DNA from: Sphingobacterium sp. PCS056
GTDB lineage: Bacteria; Bacteroidota; Bacteroidia; Sphingobacteriales; Sphingobacteriaceae
Assembly (NCBI RefSeq): GCF_023273895.1
Contig: NZ_CP096883.1
Span: forward strand, 2,852,001 to 2,916,000
Reading direction: 5' to 3'
Length of the DNA: 64,000 nt
Shown: positions 8,024-16,854 of the stretch, piece after piece
How positions within the stretch are numbered: the stretch's first letter is position 1
Layout of the letters: each line of letters opens with the position of its first letter
Notes under the pieces: model-generated
What the model saw: the letters and a program-made list of their open reading frames with translations, nothing else
Databases searched by the model: none
Told to the model about the DNA's origin: nothing
Program-made: the position numbers and the translations under genes

Positions 8024-8663
8024 TGAATTAAAAGAACAATGGAATAATCAAACTGAAAATAATTTCGAGGTTGATCCCAATCTTAGTCACTATAAATCAG
8101 TGGGAAGTATACTTGTGAAATTAAGGAAGAATATAAAGACGGAATTTATATCCTGGCTATGTGCGATTATTTTTTTATTGGTATTACCCAATTTAGAAGT
8201 GTACCAGATTACAGGATATGTGAAGGTCGCCTACTATTGCATCTTATTTCAGATGTGTCTATCCAGTATGTTTTATTATAAAAAGTTTTTCTATTTCTAT
8301 AAATCGACCAAACAGTTTGAACTGTTGAGCTCTCGGGAAAATTTGCTGAAATTATATTACGATTTAAAGTTTTCTATCGAAACCTACAAGATGTCATCCT
8401 ACTTGTTATTGCCGCAGGGTCTCCTGATCTGTTTTATTTTTTTCTCGCTCGGTCACTCTGCAGAGTGGGTGGATAAGATTTATCATTTCGGAGAAACCTG
8501 GAAAAATGATTCGTCCTTTATTATTTTCTTGGTGCTAGGGATTTTTGCAGGTTTAGTTTCTTTAGTTATTTGCATTGAGTCTATGAGTTACTATTATTAT
8601 GCTAAATATTTAAAGATGATCAAAAATAATATAGATGCTTTGGAAGAAGAGGTGGATCTTTAA
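8013..8663 (+). CDS. Membrane protein coupled to the ECF sigma factor, possible anti-sigma partner
   Basis: 216 residues, no family recognised with certainty. A soluble N-terminal stretch of about 45 residues (starting MNFDELKEQWNNQ) is followed by four hydrophobic segments near 49-66, 76-92, 131-148 and 170-190, and then an acidic tail (NNIDALEEEVDL). The opening resembles the N-termini of small Bacteroidota proteins encoded after ECF sigma factors. The 11-bp overlap with the sigma gene supports a joint role. I see no classic HxxxCxxC zinc anti-sigma motif, so a role in holding the sigma factor at the membrane is inference. Confidence 0.75.
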   Translation: MNFDELKEQWNNQTENNFEVDPNLSHYKSVGSILVKLRKNIKTEFISWLCAIIFLLVLPNLEVYQITGYVKVAYYCILFQMCLSSMFYYKKFFYFYKSTKQFELLSSRENLLKLYYDLKFSIETYKMSSYLLLPQGLLICFIFFSLGHSAEWVDKIYHFGETWKNDSSFIIFLVLGIFAGLVSLVICIESMSYYYYAKYLKMIKNNIDALEEEVDL

Positions 8664-8760
8664 AAAATACTTTTAACACGTTGATGACTGATCATGTTGC
8701 AATAAATTAGATATGTAGGCAGGGTTTTTGTAACTTGAAGAAATTATCGAAGATGGTTTT

Positions 8761-10416
8761 ATGATGCAGAATTCAGCTAAGAAATTACAACGAAGTTCCC
8801 ATATTATTAGCGTGCTAGCGAAATATGGCTTTCGTGATATATTAAATAGACTTCCTTGGAATACCAATAAAACTTCCTTAGAAATCGGGATAGATGTCAC
8901 AAACATCTCGGTTTATAGACGAATTCGTATGGCTTTAGAAGAATTGGGCCCTGCATTTGTTAAATTGGGCCAATCTGCCTCCACACGAGAAGGGCTATTA
9001 CCTCAAGAACTGATCGAAGAATTGCGATTCTTAGAAGATCGTGTCGACCCCTTTACCATAGATATCAGAAGCTATATAGAAGAAGAACTGGAAATCAATT
9101 TTGATGAACATTTTTCGACTATAGAGCCAGAACCCTTTGCTGCGGCATCTATTTCTCAAGTCTACAGGGCAAAACTGATCGACGGTCAAGATGTGGTGGT
9201 AAAAGTGAGAAGACCTCAGGTTGATGAAGTCTTAAAAACAGACTTGTCCCTCATGCGTGATATCGCCCGCATATTAGTGGGGTACAGTGAACCGCTACAT
9301 AATCTCAACTTACCTTTGATCGTTGATTCCTTTGCTGCGACTTTAATACAGGAGATTTCTTTATTGAATGAGCGGTATAATATCGAACGATTTGCTAAAA
9401 ATTTTAAGGGCAATGATAAAATTACTGTACCCAAAGTTTACCCTCAGATAAGTTCCGATCGGATTTTGACCATGGAGTTTATAGATGGTGTGAAAGTGAC
9501 CGATAAGGATCAATTGAAGTCCATGGGCCTGGATCTGGAAGAGATCGTGGATAATGGTATCAATCTTTATTTGGAACAAGTGATCGTACATGGTTTTTTC
9601 CATGGAGATCCTCATCCCGGTAACTTAATGGTGCTCCCCAATGGAAAACTGGCCTTTATTGATTTTGGAAATATGGGCAAATTGTTGTCTATCGACCGAC
9701 AAAACTTAGAAGAATTTATCCAAGCTGCGGTTTCTTCCAATGCTGTCCATCTCGCAGACACCATAGAAGATGTTGCTATTGTAAGTAGTATTCCCGATCG
9801 TGCCCGTTTTGAACGCTCGTTATATGAGATTTTTGACCTTATTGATAATGTTTCGTTAGGCGATATCAGTCTAGAGTTTTTATTTGATAAATTATGGGCG
9901 ATCATAGGTGATAACCGGCTTTATTTTCCAGAATACATCTATCAATTAATCCGTGGTATATCATTGATGGAGGGTATCGGTCGCCAGCTCAATCCGCATC
10001 TAAATATTATGAAAAGTATCAAGCCATTTGCCAACCGTATTATGCGGGAGCGGATGGATCCGAGGTACCTGTTTGAAAAAGGAAAAAATAAAGCCTTTTC
10101 ATTTGTTCGTGATATTGAAAAACTACCGGACGATCTCAGAAGTTTATTTAGACAGATCAAACTCGGTAATTTTACCCTCAACCATCATTTGATCAGCGCC
10201 AAGTCTTTTACTCAAATATTGAGAAAGGGAGTCAATCGGATCGTCATCGGTATTATGGTTTTATCCCTCAATATGCTGGCTGGGATGGTTATAATAGCAC
10301 ATGTCGAACCCAAATTTTTAGGCATTCCCATCTGGGCATGGGTATTTTTAGCAACTTCTTTTTCGCTGTCCATTTACCTATTTGTCGCCATGGTCCGTGC
10401 CAAAAATCGAGACTAG
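8761..10416 (+). CDS. UbiB/ABC1 (AarF) family atypical kinase
   Basis: 551-residue membrane-associated protein of the ABC1/ADCK/UbiB group. Signature pieces are in order: the KxGQ motif (AFVKLGQSASTREGLLP, near 61), the alanine-rich nucleotide loop (AAASISQVYRA, near 128), the lysine in VVVKVRRP, the catalytic loop HGDPHPGN (near 281), and IDFGNMG as the metal-binding DFG motif. Two C-terminal transmembrane helices end the protein. Family members support quinone biosynthesis or lipid homeostasis through ATPase activity. This organism type uses menaquinone, so the precise role is open. It stands 30 bp before an SDR gene and may be co-transcribed with it. Confidence 0.9.
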   Translation: MMQNSAKKLQRSSHIISVLAKYGFRDILNRLPWNTNKTSLEIGIDVTNISVYRRIRMALEELGPAFVKLGQSASTREGLLPQELIEELRFLEDRVDPFTIDIRSYIEEELEINFDEHFSTIEPEPFAAASISQVYRAKLIDGQDVVVKVRRPQVDEVLKTDLSLMRDIARILVGYSEPLHNLNLPLIVDSFAATLIQEISLLNERYNIERFAKNFKGNDKITVPKVYPQISSDRILTMEFIDGVKVTDKDQLKSMGLDLEEIVDNGINLYLEQVIVHGFFHGDPHPGNLMVLPNGKLAFIDFGNMGKLLSIDRQNLEEFIQAAVSSNAVHLADTIEDVAIVSSIPDRARFERSLYEIFDLIDNVSLGDISLEFLFDKLWAIIGDNRLYFPEYIYQLIRGISLMEGIGRQLNPHLNIMKSIKPFANRIMRERMDPRYLFEKGKNKAFSFVRDIEKLPDDLRSLFRQIKLGNFTLNHHLISAKSFTQILRKGVNRIVIGIMVLSLNMLAGMVIIAHVEPKFLGIPIWAWVFLATSFSLSIYLFVAMVRAKNRD

Positions 10417-10445
10417 TTTAAATCAGTTTGAAATGAAAAAATAAT

Positions 10446-11234
10446 ATGATAGATATCAATTTAGAAAATAAAAAAGCATTAGTTGGAGCCAGTTCTGGAG
10501 GAATAGGCTGTGCTATTGCGCAGCAGCTCGCCTTACATGGCGCTTCGGTAACCCTAATGGCTAGAAATGAAGATAAATTAAAAATAGCATTAGCCACCTT
10601 AGATCGCAGTAGGGGACAGACACATCGTTATCTTGTTGTTGATTTTAATAATTTCGAAGAATATAAGATCGCCATATCTCATTACTTTAATGATCATGTG
10701 GTTGATATTTTAATCAATAATACCCATGGACCAAAAGCAGGGACCATTGCTGCACAATCCTTAGAAGACTATCAGCGTGCGTTTGATCTGTTGTTTAAGA
10801 CACATTGTTACACCACCGAGTTAGCATTGCCCCATATGAAAAATAAGGGATTTGGTCGTATTATCAATGTATCCTCGTTGACGGTAAAAGAACCGATGTC
10901 CAATCTGGTTTTGTCCAATACAGTCCGTACAGCATTGATGAGTTGGAGTAAATCATTGGCAAAGGATGTCGCAGCAGACCATATTACGGTGAATAGCATA
11001 TTGACAGGTCTTTTTGATACCGCGCGTATTCAGTCGTTGACACAGATGGATGCCGACCGTCTCGATATTTCATACGATGAAGCTCTGGCTTTGCGGTTGA
11101 AGCAAGTACCGATGAATCGATTGGGTAAACCAGAAGAGTATGGTTACCTCGTAGCTTTTATCTGTTCTCAATATGCCAATTATCTCACCGGATCAAATAT
11201 CCCTCTAGACGGCGGGATGTTAAATGGCTTTTAA
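10446..11234 (+). CDS. SDR-family oxidoreductase of the divergent SN...R clade
   Basis: 262-residue Rossmann protein. The nucleotide-binding turn GASSGGIG is near residue 14, ILINNTHGP carries the structural N-N-x-G, NVSS follows, and the C-terminal LTGSNIPLDGG is normal for FabG-like enzymes. The catalytic YxxxK is not present: in that place the sequence reads LVLSNTVRTAL, with Arg where Lys is expected. The substitution occurs across a whole clade annotated as 3-oxoacyl-ACP reductases, so this is not random decay. Substrate and even redox activity remain uncertain. Confidence 0.85.
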   Translation: MIDINLENKKALVGASSGGIGCAIAQQLALHGASVTLMARNEDKLKIALATLDRSRGQTHRYLVVDFNNFEEYKIAISHYFNDHVVDILINNTHGPKAGTIAAQSLEDYQRAFDLLFKTHCYTTELALPHMKNKGFGRIINVSSLTVKEPMSNLVLSNTVRTALMSWSKSLAKDVAADHITVNSILTGLFDTARIQSLTQMDADRLDISYDEALALRLKQVPMNRLGKPEEYGYLVAFICSQYANYLTGSNIPLDGGMLNGF

Positions 11235-11237
11235 AAT

Positions 11238-11275
11238 AAAAATAGCCTTTAAGGGACTCCTTAAAGGCTATTTTT
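11238..11275. terminator. Bidirectional terminator SDR / YceI
   Basis: Perfect 17-bp stem (11238-11254, 11259-11275) with a 4-nt loop and A5/T5 ends, between convergent genes. Confidence 0.88.
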
Positions 11276-11295
11276 ATTATTATAAAAAATTATTT

Positions 11296-11889
11296 TTAGT
11301 TCAAGACCAATTCGGTGTTGACAGTGATGGCTACATTTGCAGATACTGCTTCTACACCCGAAGGTAATTTATCATTATATTTCATTCCAAAATCAAAACG
11401 GTTTATAGTCGTTTTAGCTGTGAAACCAGCACGTGTTTTTCCCCACGGATCGGTAATGATTCCACCATTTTGAGTAACCTCAAAAGTCACTTGTTTCGTC
11501 ACATCTCTGATGGTCAGATCAGCTATTAATACATATTTTCCTTTTTTGCCCGGTTTAAAAGAAACAGATTTCAATTTCATTGTCGGGTATTTTTCCGCAC
11601 TGAAAAAATCATCAGATTTCAAGTGGCCGTCACGCGCATCAACACGTGTATCAATACTGTTGACATCAATAGTAAAATCTATTTTAGCATTATTAAAGTT
11701 TTCTTTGTTAGGAGCATCGATTGTGCCCGAAACTTTGGTAAATTCACCATCAACAAAACTAATACCGAGGTGGTTGACATCAAATCTGGCATTCGTATGT
11801 GCAGGGTCTGCTGTCCATTTAACCTGTGCTACGGCGCCATTGATCATTAAGGCTGCAGCTACTACAATTTTGAAAAAATTATTCATCAT
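11296..11889 (-). CDS. YceI family periplasmic protein
   Basis: 197 residues with a signal peptide (about 1-21, ending GAVAQ). The YceI lipocalin-like barrel follows: WTADPAHTNARFDVNHLGIS at its start, then DARDGHLKSDDFFSAEKYPTM, and DKLPSGVEAVSANVAITV at the end. Such barrels bind long polyisoprenoid chains in the periplasm, and some are induced by alkaline or acid stress. Starts at either of two adjacent Met codons are possible. A Crp-like regulator lies 134 bp upstream on the same strand. Confidence 0.9.
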   Translation of the reverse strand: MMNNFFKIVVAAALMINGAVAQVKWTADPAHTNARFDVNHLGISFVDGEFTKVSGTIDAPNKENFNNAKIDFTIDVNSIDTRVDARDGHLKSDDFFSAEKYPTMKLKSVSFKPGKKGKYVLIADLTIRDVTKQVTFEVTQNGGIITDPWGKTRAGFTAKTTINRFDFGMKYNDKLPSGVEAVSANVAITVNTELVLN

Positions 11890-12023
11890 CTTATCTTTTA
11901 TCTTTATTTAACAGCAAGGTGGTATAAATTGTTTTTATGATCCACAAACCAGCTGTTTGATTTACTTCAACAAAGATCAGCAATAGAAAGCTTTAAAAAA
12001 TTGATCTACATCAATAAATAGCT

Positions 12024-12605
12024 TTATTTGCCCGGTTTGAGGATTTGTCTTTTCAATCGACTTAGGAACTCTTGGGTCACACCAATATACGATGCCAACT
12101 GCAAGTTAGAAATTCTGGGATATATTTTCGGGTAGCGCTTTATAAAATCCAGATACCGCTCTTGCGCTGTAAATCCCAGTGCTGCGATGATGCGATGCTG
12201 AGAAGCTACCTGAGACCGCTGTGCCATAATGCGAAATAGGCGTTCAACCTGCGTGCAGTTGAGAAACAGCTGTTCCTTTTGTTCTTTGGAGATGATGAAT
12301 ACTTCTGAGTCCTCCAAAGCCTGAATATATAATTGAGCCGGTTCTTGCTCATTGAAACTTGCAATATCCGAAATCCACCATTCCTCTATCGCAAAATATA
12401 AAATATGCTCTTCGCCATTAGGAGTTAAGTAGAAAATCTTAAAACAACCTTTTTTGACAAAGCCTTCAAAATTACAGATCTCTCCGGCACGGAGAATAAA
12501 ACTCTTTTTCTTGACATGAGTGGAGGTATAGCTGGAGGTGATCTGTTCCAGCTGTTCATCCGTTACGGATATTCTTTTTTTAATATATGCTCTAAAAATT
12601 TCCAT
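12024..12605 (-). CDS. Crp/Fnr-family transcriptional regulator
   Basis: 193 residues. An N-terminal cyclic-nucleotide-binding-like beta barrel (about 25-115, with FILRAGEICNFEGFVKKGCF and YIQALEDSEVFII) is followed by a short helix-turn-helix end (ISNLQLASYIGVTQEFLSRL). The domain layout and length match the many Bacteroidota Crp-like regulators that respond to unknown ligands and lack the cAMP-binding Arg-Ser pair. The target may be the yceI-like gene directly downstream, which is inference from position only. Confidence 0.88.
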   Translation of the reverse strand: MEIFRAYIKKRISVTDEQLEQITSSYTSTHVKKKSFILRAGEICNFEGFVKKGCFKIFYLTPNGEEHILYFAIEEWWISDIASFNEQEPAQLYIQALEDSEVFIISKEQKEQLFLNCTQVERLFRIMAQRSQVASQHRIIAALGFTAQERYLDFIKRYPKIYPRISNLQLASYIGVTQEFLSRLKRQILKPGK

Positions 12606-12629
12606 GTAGTGATTAAGTCTGCGATACGC

Positions 12630-13337
12630 TTAGTCAAGGACCTTTATAAAAGAAATCTCCTCTAAGGTATCTGAAACTCCAAAAATTTGGTAGCCGTGGC
12701 GGTGTAATGAATCTAATAGTAATTGCGTTTTCTCCATTCCATTATCAAAAAAACGTTCGTGTATTTCTAGTAAAATTTGTTTGACTTGAATGGATGAATC
12801 TAAGATACTATCGATCACGCAATATTCCGATCCTTCAATATCCATTTTCAATACATCGATATAGGTATGGTTATTTTCCGATGCGATATCGACGATTGAT
12901 TTCATCTGTACTTCCACCATGTTATGCTCATCGACATTGGGATGGTTGATAATAGAACCAGATACATGATCTTTATTTTTAGGCAGATTGAAATGTGTTA
13001 TTCCCGTTTTATTGTCCAATCCAACAGGATGAAAATGAAATTTTGGCGAAAGATCTGTCCGTTGTGCTATCCATTCAATGGACTTTGGGGTAGGATCATA
13101 ACCAAATACATGACAATTGTGTTTTTGTATCAGGGTATCGTCAAAAGAAGTATCTTGTCCTATGCCAAACGAGTAGACTATAGAATCAGCATCTAACAGT
13201 TCGGGATTAACGTAAAATCCACCGTACGAATTACCGTACCATACATGAGGGCATTTATGCTCGATTTTAAAGGATGTTATTTTTCCAGAAAGTATTTTAT
13301 ACTGCTTCTTTAACGTATTGATCAGGCTTTGCCTCAT
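12630..13337 (-). CDS. FkbM family methyltransferase
   Basis: 235 residues. SAM-binding region VYSFGIGQDTSFD (near 54) is followed by the acidic HVFGYDPTP and the FkbM hallmark VLKMDIEGSEYCVIDSIL (near 163), then ILLEIHERF. FkbM-type enzymes O-methylate sugars or small metabolites. The gene lies 24 bp upstream of the Crp-like gene on the same strand. No glycan cluster is nearby to suggest a substrate. Confidence 0.85.
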   Translation of the reverse strand: MRQSLINTLKKQYKILSGKITSFKIEHKCPHVWYGNSYGGFYVNPELLDADSIVYSFGIGQDTSFDDTLIQKHNCHVFGYDPTPKSIEWIAQRTDLSPKFHFHPVGLDNKTGITHFNLPKNKDHVSGSIINHPNVDEHNMVEVQMKSIVDIASENNHTYIDVLKMDIEGSEYCVIDSILDSSIQVKQILLEIHERFFDNGMEKTQLLLDSLHRHGYQIFGVSDTLEEISFIKVLD

Positions 13338-13407
13338 ATAATTTCTATCTTTAATGGTGCTTGTAAGTTACGATAAAAATTAATTTTAAATGAAATCGAA
13401 ATTTAAT

Positions 13408-14052
13408 TTACAGCGTGAGATCGCCAATTTTTACTAATTTTTCCGATGCCGCCAGTCCGTTGGGATTGCAACCCAATTCTCCTTCAGGCACTTCCAGTCC
13501 CTGCTTCTGATAAAAATCTCTCCAAAAACTGTCGATTTGACCTGTCGCTGGGTTTATAAAAGTCATGGGTTCTAATTGAAAAATATGCCCATGGCGAAAA
13601 GCTCTCTCGATAAAGTCGGAACAGTAAAAACTGCTATCGTTCAAGATGTAGCTCCAATTGTACGGTTTTCCCAGCAGCAGTTTTGCTGTGGTAATGGCTT
13701 CTGGTATCGTATGTTGATACGCTTCCTTTAGACGGTAAACCACTAAGTGGTTATGCTCTTTTTTTTGAGTCTGGTAGAAACTGTCAATCCCTTCACGGAT
13801 AGATCCTTTTTTGGAACTTGCATGTAAGACAAAGAAATTGCCCTGATCATATTCCAAGAGTCCAATATGGTCAAAAGAACTATTTGTATCACGTTGTGTG
13901 ACCCGATTGATGGCACCAGACAAATGCTCCTGTTCGGCTTCGACAAAAATTAAATCACCATTTTTAAGGTTGGTCAGTTTCAGATGCTGGGCGAAACCCA
14001 ATGAGCTGATCAGAATCAATAAAATACCTAAAACTACGGATTGTATTTTCAT
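13408..14052 (-). CDS. YiiX/YebB-like NlpC/P60-family permuted papain amidase, secreted
   Basis: 214 residues with a signal peptide (residues 1-21, ending LGFAQ). The permuted catalytic core has NLKNGDLIFVEAE, the His of SSFDHIGLL (near 82) and the nucleophile Cys in SSFYCSDFIERAF (near 145). LLGKPYNWSYILND precedes the Cys as in YiiX. Such enzymes are cysteine amidases or lipid-linked hydrolases of the envelope; the substrate is unknown. Divergent from the 14139 gene with only about 85 bp between starts. Confidence 0.83.
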   Translation of the reverse strand: MKIQSVVLGILLILISSLGFAQHLKLTNLKNGDLIFVEAEQEHLSGAINRVTQRDTNSSFDHIGLLEYDQGNFFVLHASSKKGSIREGIDSFYQTQKKEHNHLVVYRLKEAYQHTIPEAITTAKLLLGKPYNWSYILNDSSFYCSDFIERAFRHGHIFQLEPMTFINPATGQIDSFWRDFYQKQGLEVPEGELGCNPNGLAASEKLVKIGDLTL

Positions 14053-14126
14053 GGCCTAAAGGTACAAGCTATTTGATAGAAATAGATTCATTACCTAAAA
14101 ATAAGTGGCTAATGAGAGAATCTTTG

Positions 14127-14134
14127 TATCTTTG
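14127..14134 (+). promoter_or_regulatory. -7 promoter element before the 14139 gene
   Basis: TATCTTTG matches TAnnTTTG exactly and ends 4 bp before an ATG. Transcription would begin around 14139-14141, which argues against the longer reading frame start at 14073 and suggests a leaderless or nearly leaderless mRNA. Confidence 0.6.
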
Positions 14135-14138
14135 CAAG

Positions 14139-14630
14139 ATGGGAAAAATGTACAATGATGTGGTGGAGTTATTACCAGAACTGATTCATTGCTTCAATAA
14201 TCATTTGATGTTTGATAGCTTAGAAGAAGAAGATGTAATTTCTTTTCTTCCGATCGAAGATGAGGAGGTTGCACGAGAATTTGTCGCACACACCAATAAA
14301 GTTTTAGCCGATCATTTTGAAGTAGAAGATGGTGAATTATGTTATCCGGAGGATAGTTATCTCGATAAGATAGATAACCCTATTTTCTTTTGGAAAGATT
14401 ATTTAGGCTGTTTTTTCAATTTTGAATTGGTGGAGGATTTATTAGAGCGAGAAGATATGAAAGGGACTAGTTTTGGGACATTTCGTATCACTCAAATTGC
14501 CTATATCAATGAGGTGAACAAACGCATTAAAAAAAGACGTCTGAATGGAATCAACCTCGAATATCGGGTGATCCCTACGCCGTTAGATAGCCATAAACAC
14601 TGGAATCGGACATACGATAAAGAATGTTAA
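14139..14630 (+). CDS. Uncharacterised acidic protein
   Basis: About 163 residues with no family I recognise. The sequence is soluble, acidic in its first third (SLEEEDVISFLPIEDEEVA) and basic near the end (NKRIKKRRLNGI), with conserved-looking aromatic stretches (FFWKDYLGCFFNFELVEDLL). No signal peptide. The frame is open from 14073, but the promoter element at 14127-14134 points to the ATG at 14139 or the one at 14148 as the true start. Divergent from the YiiX-like gene. Confidence 0.7.
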   Translation: MGKMYNDVVELLPELIHCFNNHLMFDSLEEEDVISFLPIEDEEVAREFVAHTNKVLADHFEVEDGELCYPEDSYLDKIDNPIFFWKDYLGCFFNFELVEDLLEREDMKGTSFGTFRITQIAYINEVNKRIKKRRLNGINLEYRVIPTPLDSHKHWNRTYDKEC

Positions 14631-14806
14631 TTTTTGTCGTATCAAGGAATGGAGAGGATGCTCATATCCATCTGACCTTTTTGGTCTAGGTATCTTATCC
14701 TAATTTCTTACTTGATGCGGATGTCAGCTAAACGTATAGGCATAGCGTATCCAGTTCATGGTTAACAGCTCTTTTTAAGTATCTTTATACACAAAACTCA
14801 ATTGAA

Positions 14807-15100
14807 ATGAAATATATTTTTTTCGGATTGTCAATCTCGATATTGATGAGCTGTTCCGAAGCTAATCAAGAAAAACCATTAGAGCAATTGGATAAGAAAT
14901 CAGCGCGTGAAGTTGTTTTGGTTACGGAGACAAAAGGCGATTCGGTTTTACATATCACCAAACAGCATATTTGGTTTAATGGTGAAAAGATTGCGGACAA
15001 AAGTGATACCATCATCACAGCTAAGCGCGTCAATACCTGGAGTGTGGGAGATACAGCTCAAACATTGAGTGAAGTACCGATCTATGTAACTGTTCAATAA
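14807..15100 (+). CDS. Small lipoprotein, first gene of a YgiC-like operon
   Basis: 97 residues beginning with a lipoprotein signal peptide and the lipobox LMSC (Cys16), followed by a Ser at +2. The mature part is short and polar with a beta-rich pattern (VVLVTETKGDSVLHITKQHI). No known family. It is 2 bp from the next lipoprotein gene, which in turn overlaps the YgiC-like gene, so the three form one operon and probably act together at the envelope. Confidence 0.75.
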   Translation: MKYIFFGLSISILMSCSEANQEKPLEQLDKKSAREVVLVTETKGDSVLHITKQHIWFNGEKIADKSDTIITAKRVNTWSVGDTAQTLSEVPIYVTVQ

Positions 15101-15102
15101 AT

Positions 15103-15477
15103 ATGAGAAAAAAAGCATCTTCAACGATCAAGTTGGTCCTGATTACTTCCGTATTGGCTTCATGTGGTCAGCAGCCTGTTGCACCAGCAGAGGAAACGAA
15201 GCAACGCGTTTTTATGCGTGCCGATTCTACAGCACCTTACACCGAAGTGACCAAAGATTATCGCGATCAGCACCGCACAGGAGGAGGGATGGGCTCATCA
15301 CTTTTATGGTTTATGGCTTTTAGACATATTGGTGCAGGTCTGGGCTATTCAAATAACAATCTGAACCCAAGTTCTGTATCGGGTACCAATGCAAAGAAAG
15401 CGGCTGCATATCAAGCAAAGAGAGGTGGATTTGGCAACACTGCAGCGTCATCTCAGTCATCTTCTTTCGGTTCATAA
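15103..15477 (+). CDS. Lipoprotein, YgiB/YjfM-like (DUF1190-type) partner of the YgiC-like enzyme
   Basis: 124 residues with a lipoprotein signal peptide and lipobox VLASC (Cys21). The C-terminal part is rich in Gly, Asn, Ala and Ser and contains AKRGGFGNTAA followed by a serine-rich end, as in the E. coli YgiB/YjfM proteins. In enterobacteria ygiB is followed by ygiC, and here the stop codon overlaps the start of a YgiC-like gene in the same way. The homology is judged from size, tail motif and gene order, so it is moderate. Function unknown. Confidence 0.75.
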   Translation: MRKKASSTIKLVLITSVLASCGQQPVAPAEETKQRVFMRADSTAPYTEVTKDYRDQHRTGGGMGSSLLWFMAFRHIGAGLGYSNNNLNPSSVSGTNAKKAAAYQAKRGGFGNTAASSQSSSFGS

Positions 15478-16619
15478 TGAAACTCAAAAAGCTCACGATC
15501 GATCCCAATTGGAAATCCAGATTGACTGCCATTGGATATGGTTATCATACGGACAACGATGAACCCTATTGGATCGAGGATTATTATTACGAGATCACCA
15601 ATAGCGAAGCGGATTCCATTTATCAAGCAACGGCCGAAGTGTGGGACATGTGCCTCAAAGCGGTTGAACACGTGATGGCCAACAAGCTATATCATCTCTT
15701 TCATATTCCCAGTCATATGGTACACCATATCGAACAATCGTGGGAAAATGAATCTCCCTCGATTTATGGTCGCTTTGATTTTGCATACGACTCGGTCAAA
15801 AGAAAATTGAAGCTGTTGGAATTTAATGCCGATACACCAACCTCTTTATTTGAATGTGGAATCGTCCAATGGAACTGGAAAAATCATTATTTTTCTGAAT
15901 CCACCGATCAGTTCAACAGCGTACATGAGCAGCTTATAGCGAGCTGGAAAGAGATCAAACCCTATCTAAAAGGAGATGTACTTTACTTTTCATGTGCGAA
16001 AGAAACATTAGAGGATTTGACCAATGTCGAATATTTGAGGGATACCGCTATTCAGGCAGGTATACAGACACAATTGATTTATATCGATGATATTGGTTGG
16101 AATGGTCATGCTTTTATAGATTTGGAGGGTGAATCGATTACCTCCATTTTTAAGTTATATCCCTGGGAGTGGATGGTTCATGAAGAGTTTGGCCATCATA
16201 TCGTAAATGATATCCATAGAACACAATGGATAGAACCTTCATGGAAAATGATCCTTTCCAATAAGGCGATTTTACCCATTTTGTGGGAATTGTTTCCGCA
16301 TCACCCCAACTTATTGGCTGCCTATTTTGAGCCCCAGAGAACGCTTAAAAATTACATCAAAAAACCGATCTTATCGAGAGAAGGTGCCAATATTGATCTC
16401 TACTATGATAAAGAACTGATCTATGCGACGCCAGGGGATTATGGACAGGAAGGTTATATTTATCAAGAATTAGCTACTTTACACAAAGAAGAATCTGGTT
16501 TTTCTATTATAGGAAGTTGGATTATTGGGCAAGAGCCCTGTGGAATCAGTTTTCGGGAGTCTACGATGCCCATCACAACGGATAAAAGTCGATTTGTACC
16601 ACATATCATCAAGCATTAA
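15477..16619 (+). CDS. Glutathionylspermidine synthase family protein (YgiC/YjfC-like)
   Basis: 380-residue ATP-grasp protein matching the C-terminal synthetase half of glutathionylspermidine synthetase. The sequence opens with TIDPNWKSRLTAIGYGYHT, then SIYGRFDFAYD, LKLLEFNADTPTSLFE (ATP/Mg site region), LYPWEWMVHEEFG and IGSWIIGQEPCGISFRES. YgiC/YjfC proteins lack the amidase half and are thought to ligate peptides or polyamines; the exact reaction is not established. Start ATG overlaps the preceding stop. It is the last gene of the three-gene operon with two lipoproteins. Confidence 0.88.
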   Translation: MKLKKLTIDPNWKSRLTAIGYGYHTDNDEPYWIEDYYYEITNSEADSIYQATAEVWDMCLKAVEHVMANKLYHLFHIPSHMVHHIEQSWENESPSIYGRFDFAYDSVKRKLKLLEFNADTPTSLFECGIVQWNWKNHYFSESTDQFNSVHEQLIASWKEIKPYLKGDVLYFSCAKETLEDLTNVEYLRDTAIQAGIQTQLIYIDDIGWNGHAFIDLEGESITSIFKLYPWEWMVHEEFGHHIVNDIHRTQWIEPSWKMILSNKAILPILWELFPHHPNLLAAYFEPQRTLKNYIKKPILSREGANIDLYYDKELIYATPGDYGQEGYIYQELATLHKEESGFSIIGSWIIGQEPCGISFRESTMPITTDKSRFVPHIIKH

Positions 16620-16800
16620 AAACCTCGATATTTTTAGCGTTAAAACCATTGCCACTGCTTATATCTGAAAAGGGTTAATGAAGTAGTGCAGGCACAAAAA
16701 ACGCGCATAATCGGAGTTTTTTAAATTGAGGGCAATGATATCTATGGATGCGAGGCTATTTTATTCCTCCATATATTTATCATTTAAACTTCTTAACACT

Positions 16801-16814
16801 TGCCGCTATCGGCA
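16801..16814. promoter_or_regulatory. Upstream operator of the Fic gene
   Basis: Palindrome TGCCG-N4-CGGCA, extended to TTGCCG/CGGCAA at 16800-16815. The same palindrome recurs exactly 52 bp downstream over the promoter. Confidence 0.65.
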
Positions 16815-16846
16815 ATAAAATCACTGTTTAAAATACTTTTTTATTG

Positions 16847-16854
16847 TATATTTG
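16847..16854 (+). promoter_or_regulatory. -7 element of the Fic gene promoter
   Basis: TATATTTG is an exact TAnnTTTG match whose last two bases are also the first two of the second operator palindrome. The -33 region is poor (ACTG for TTTG at 16823-16826). Confidence 0.65.
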
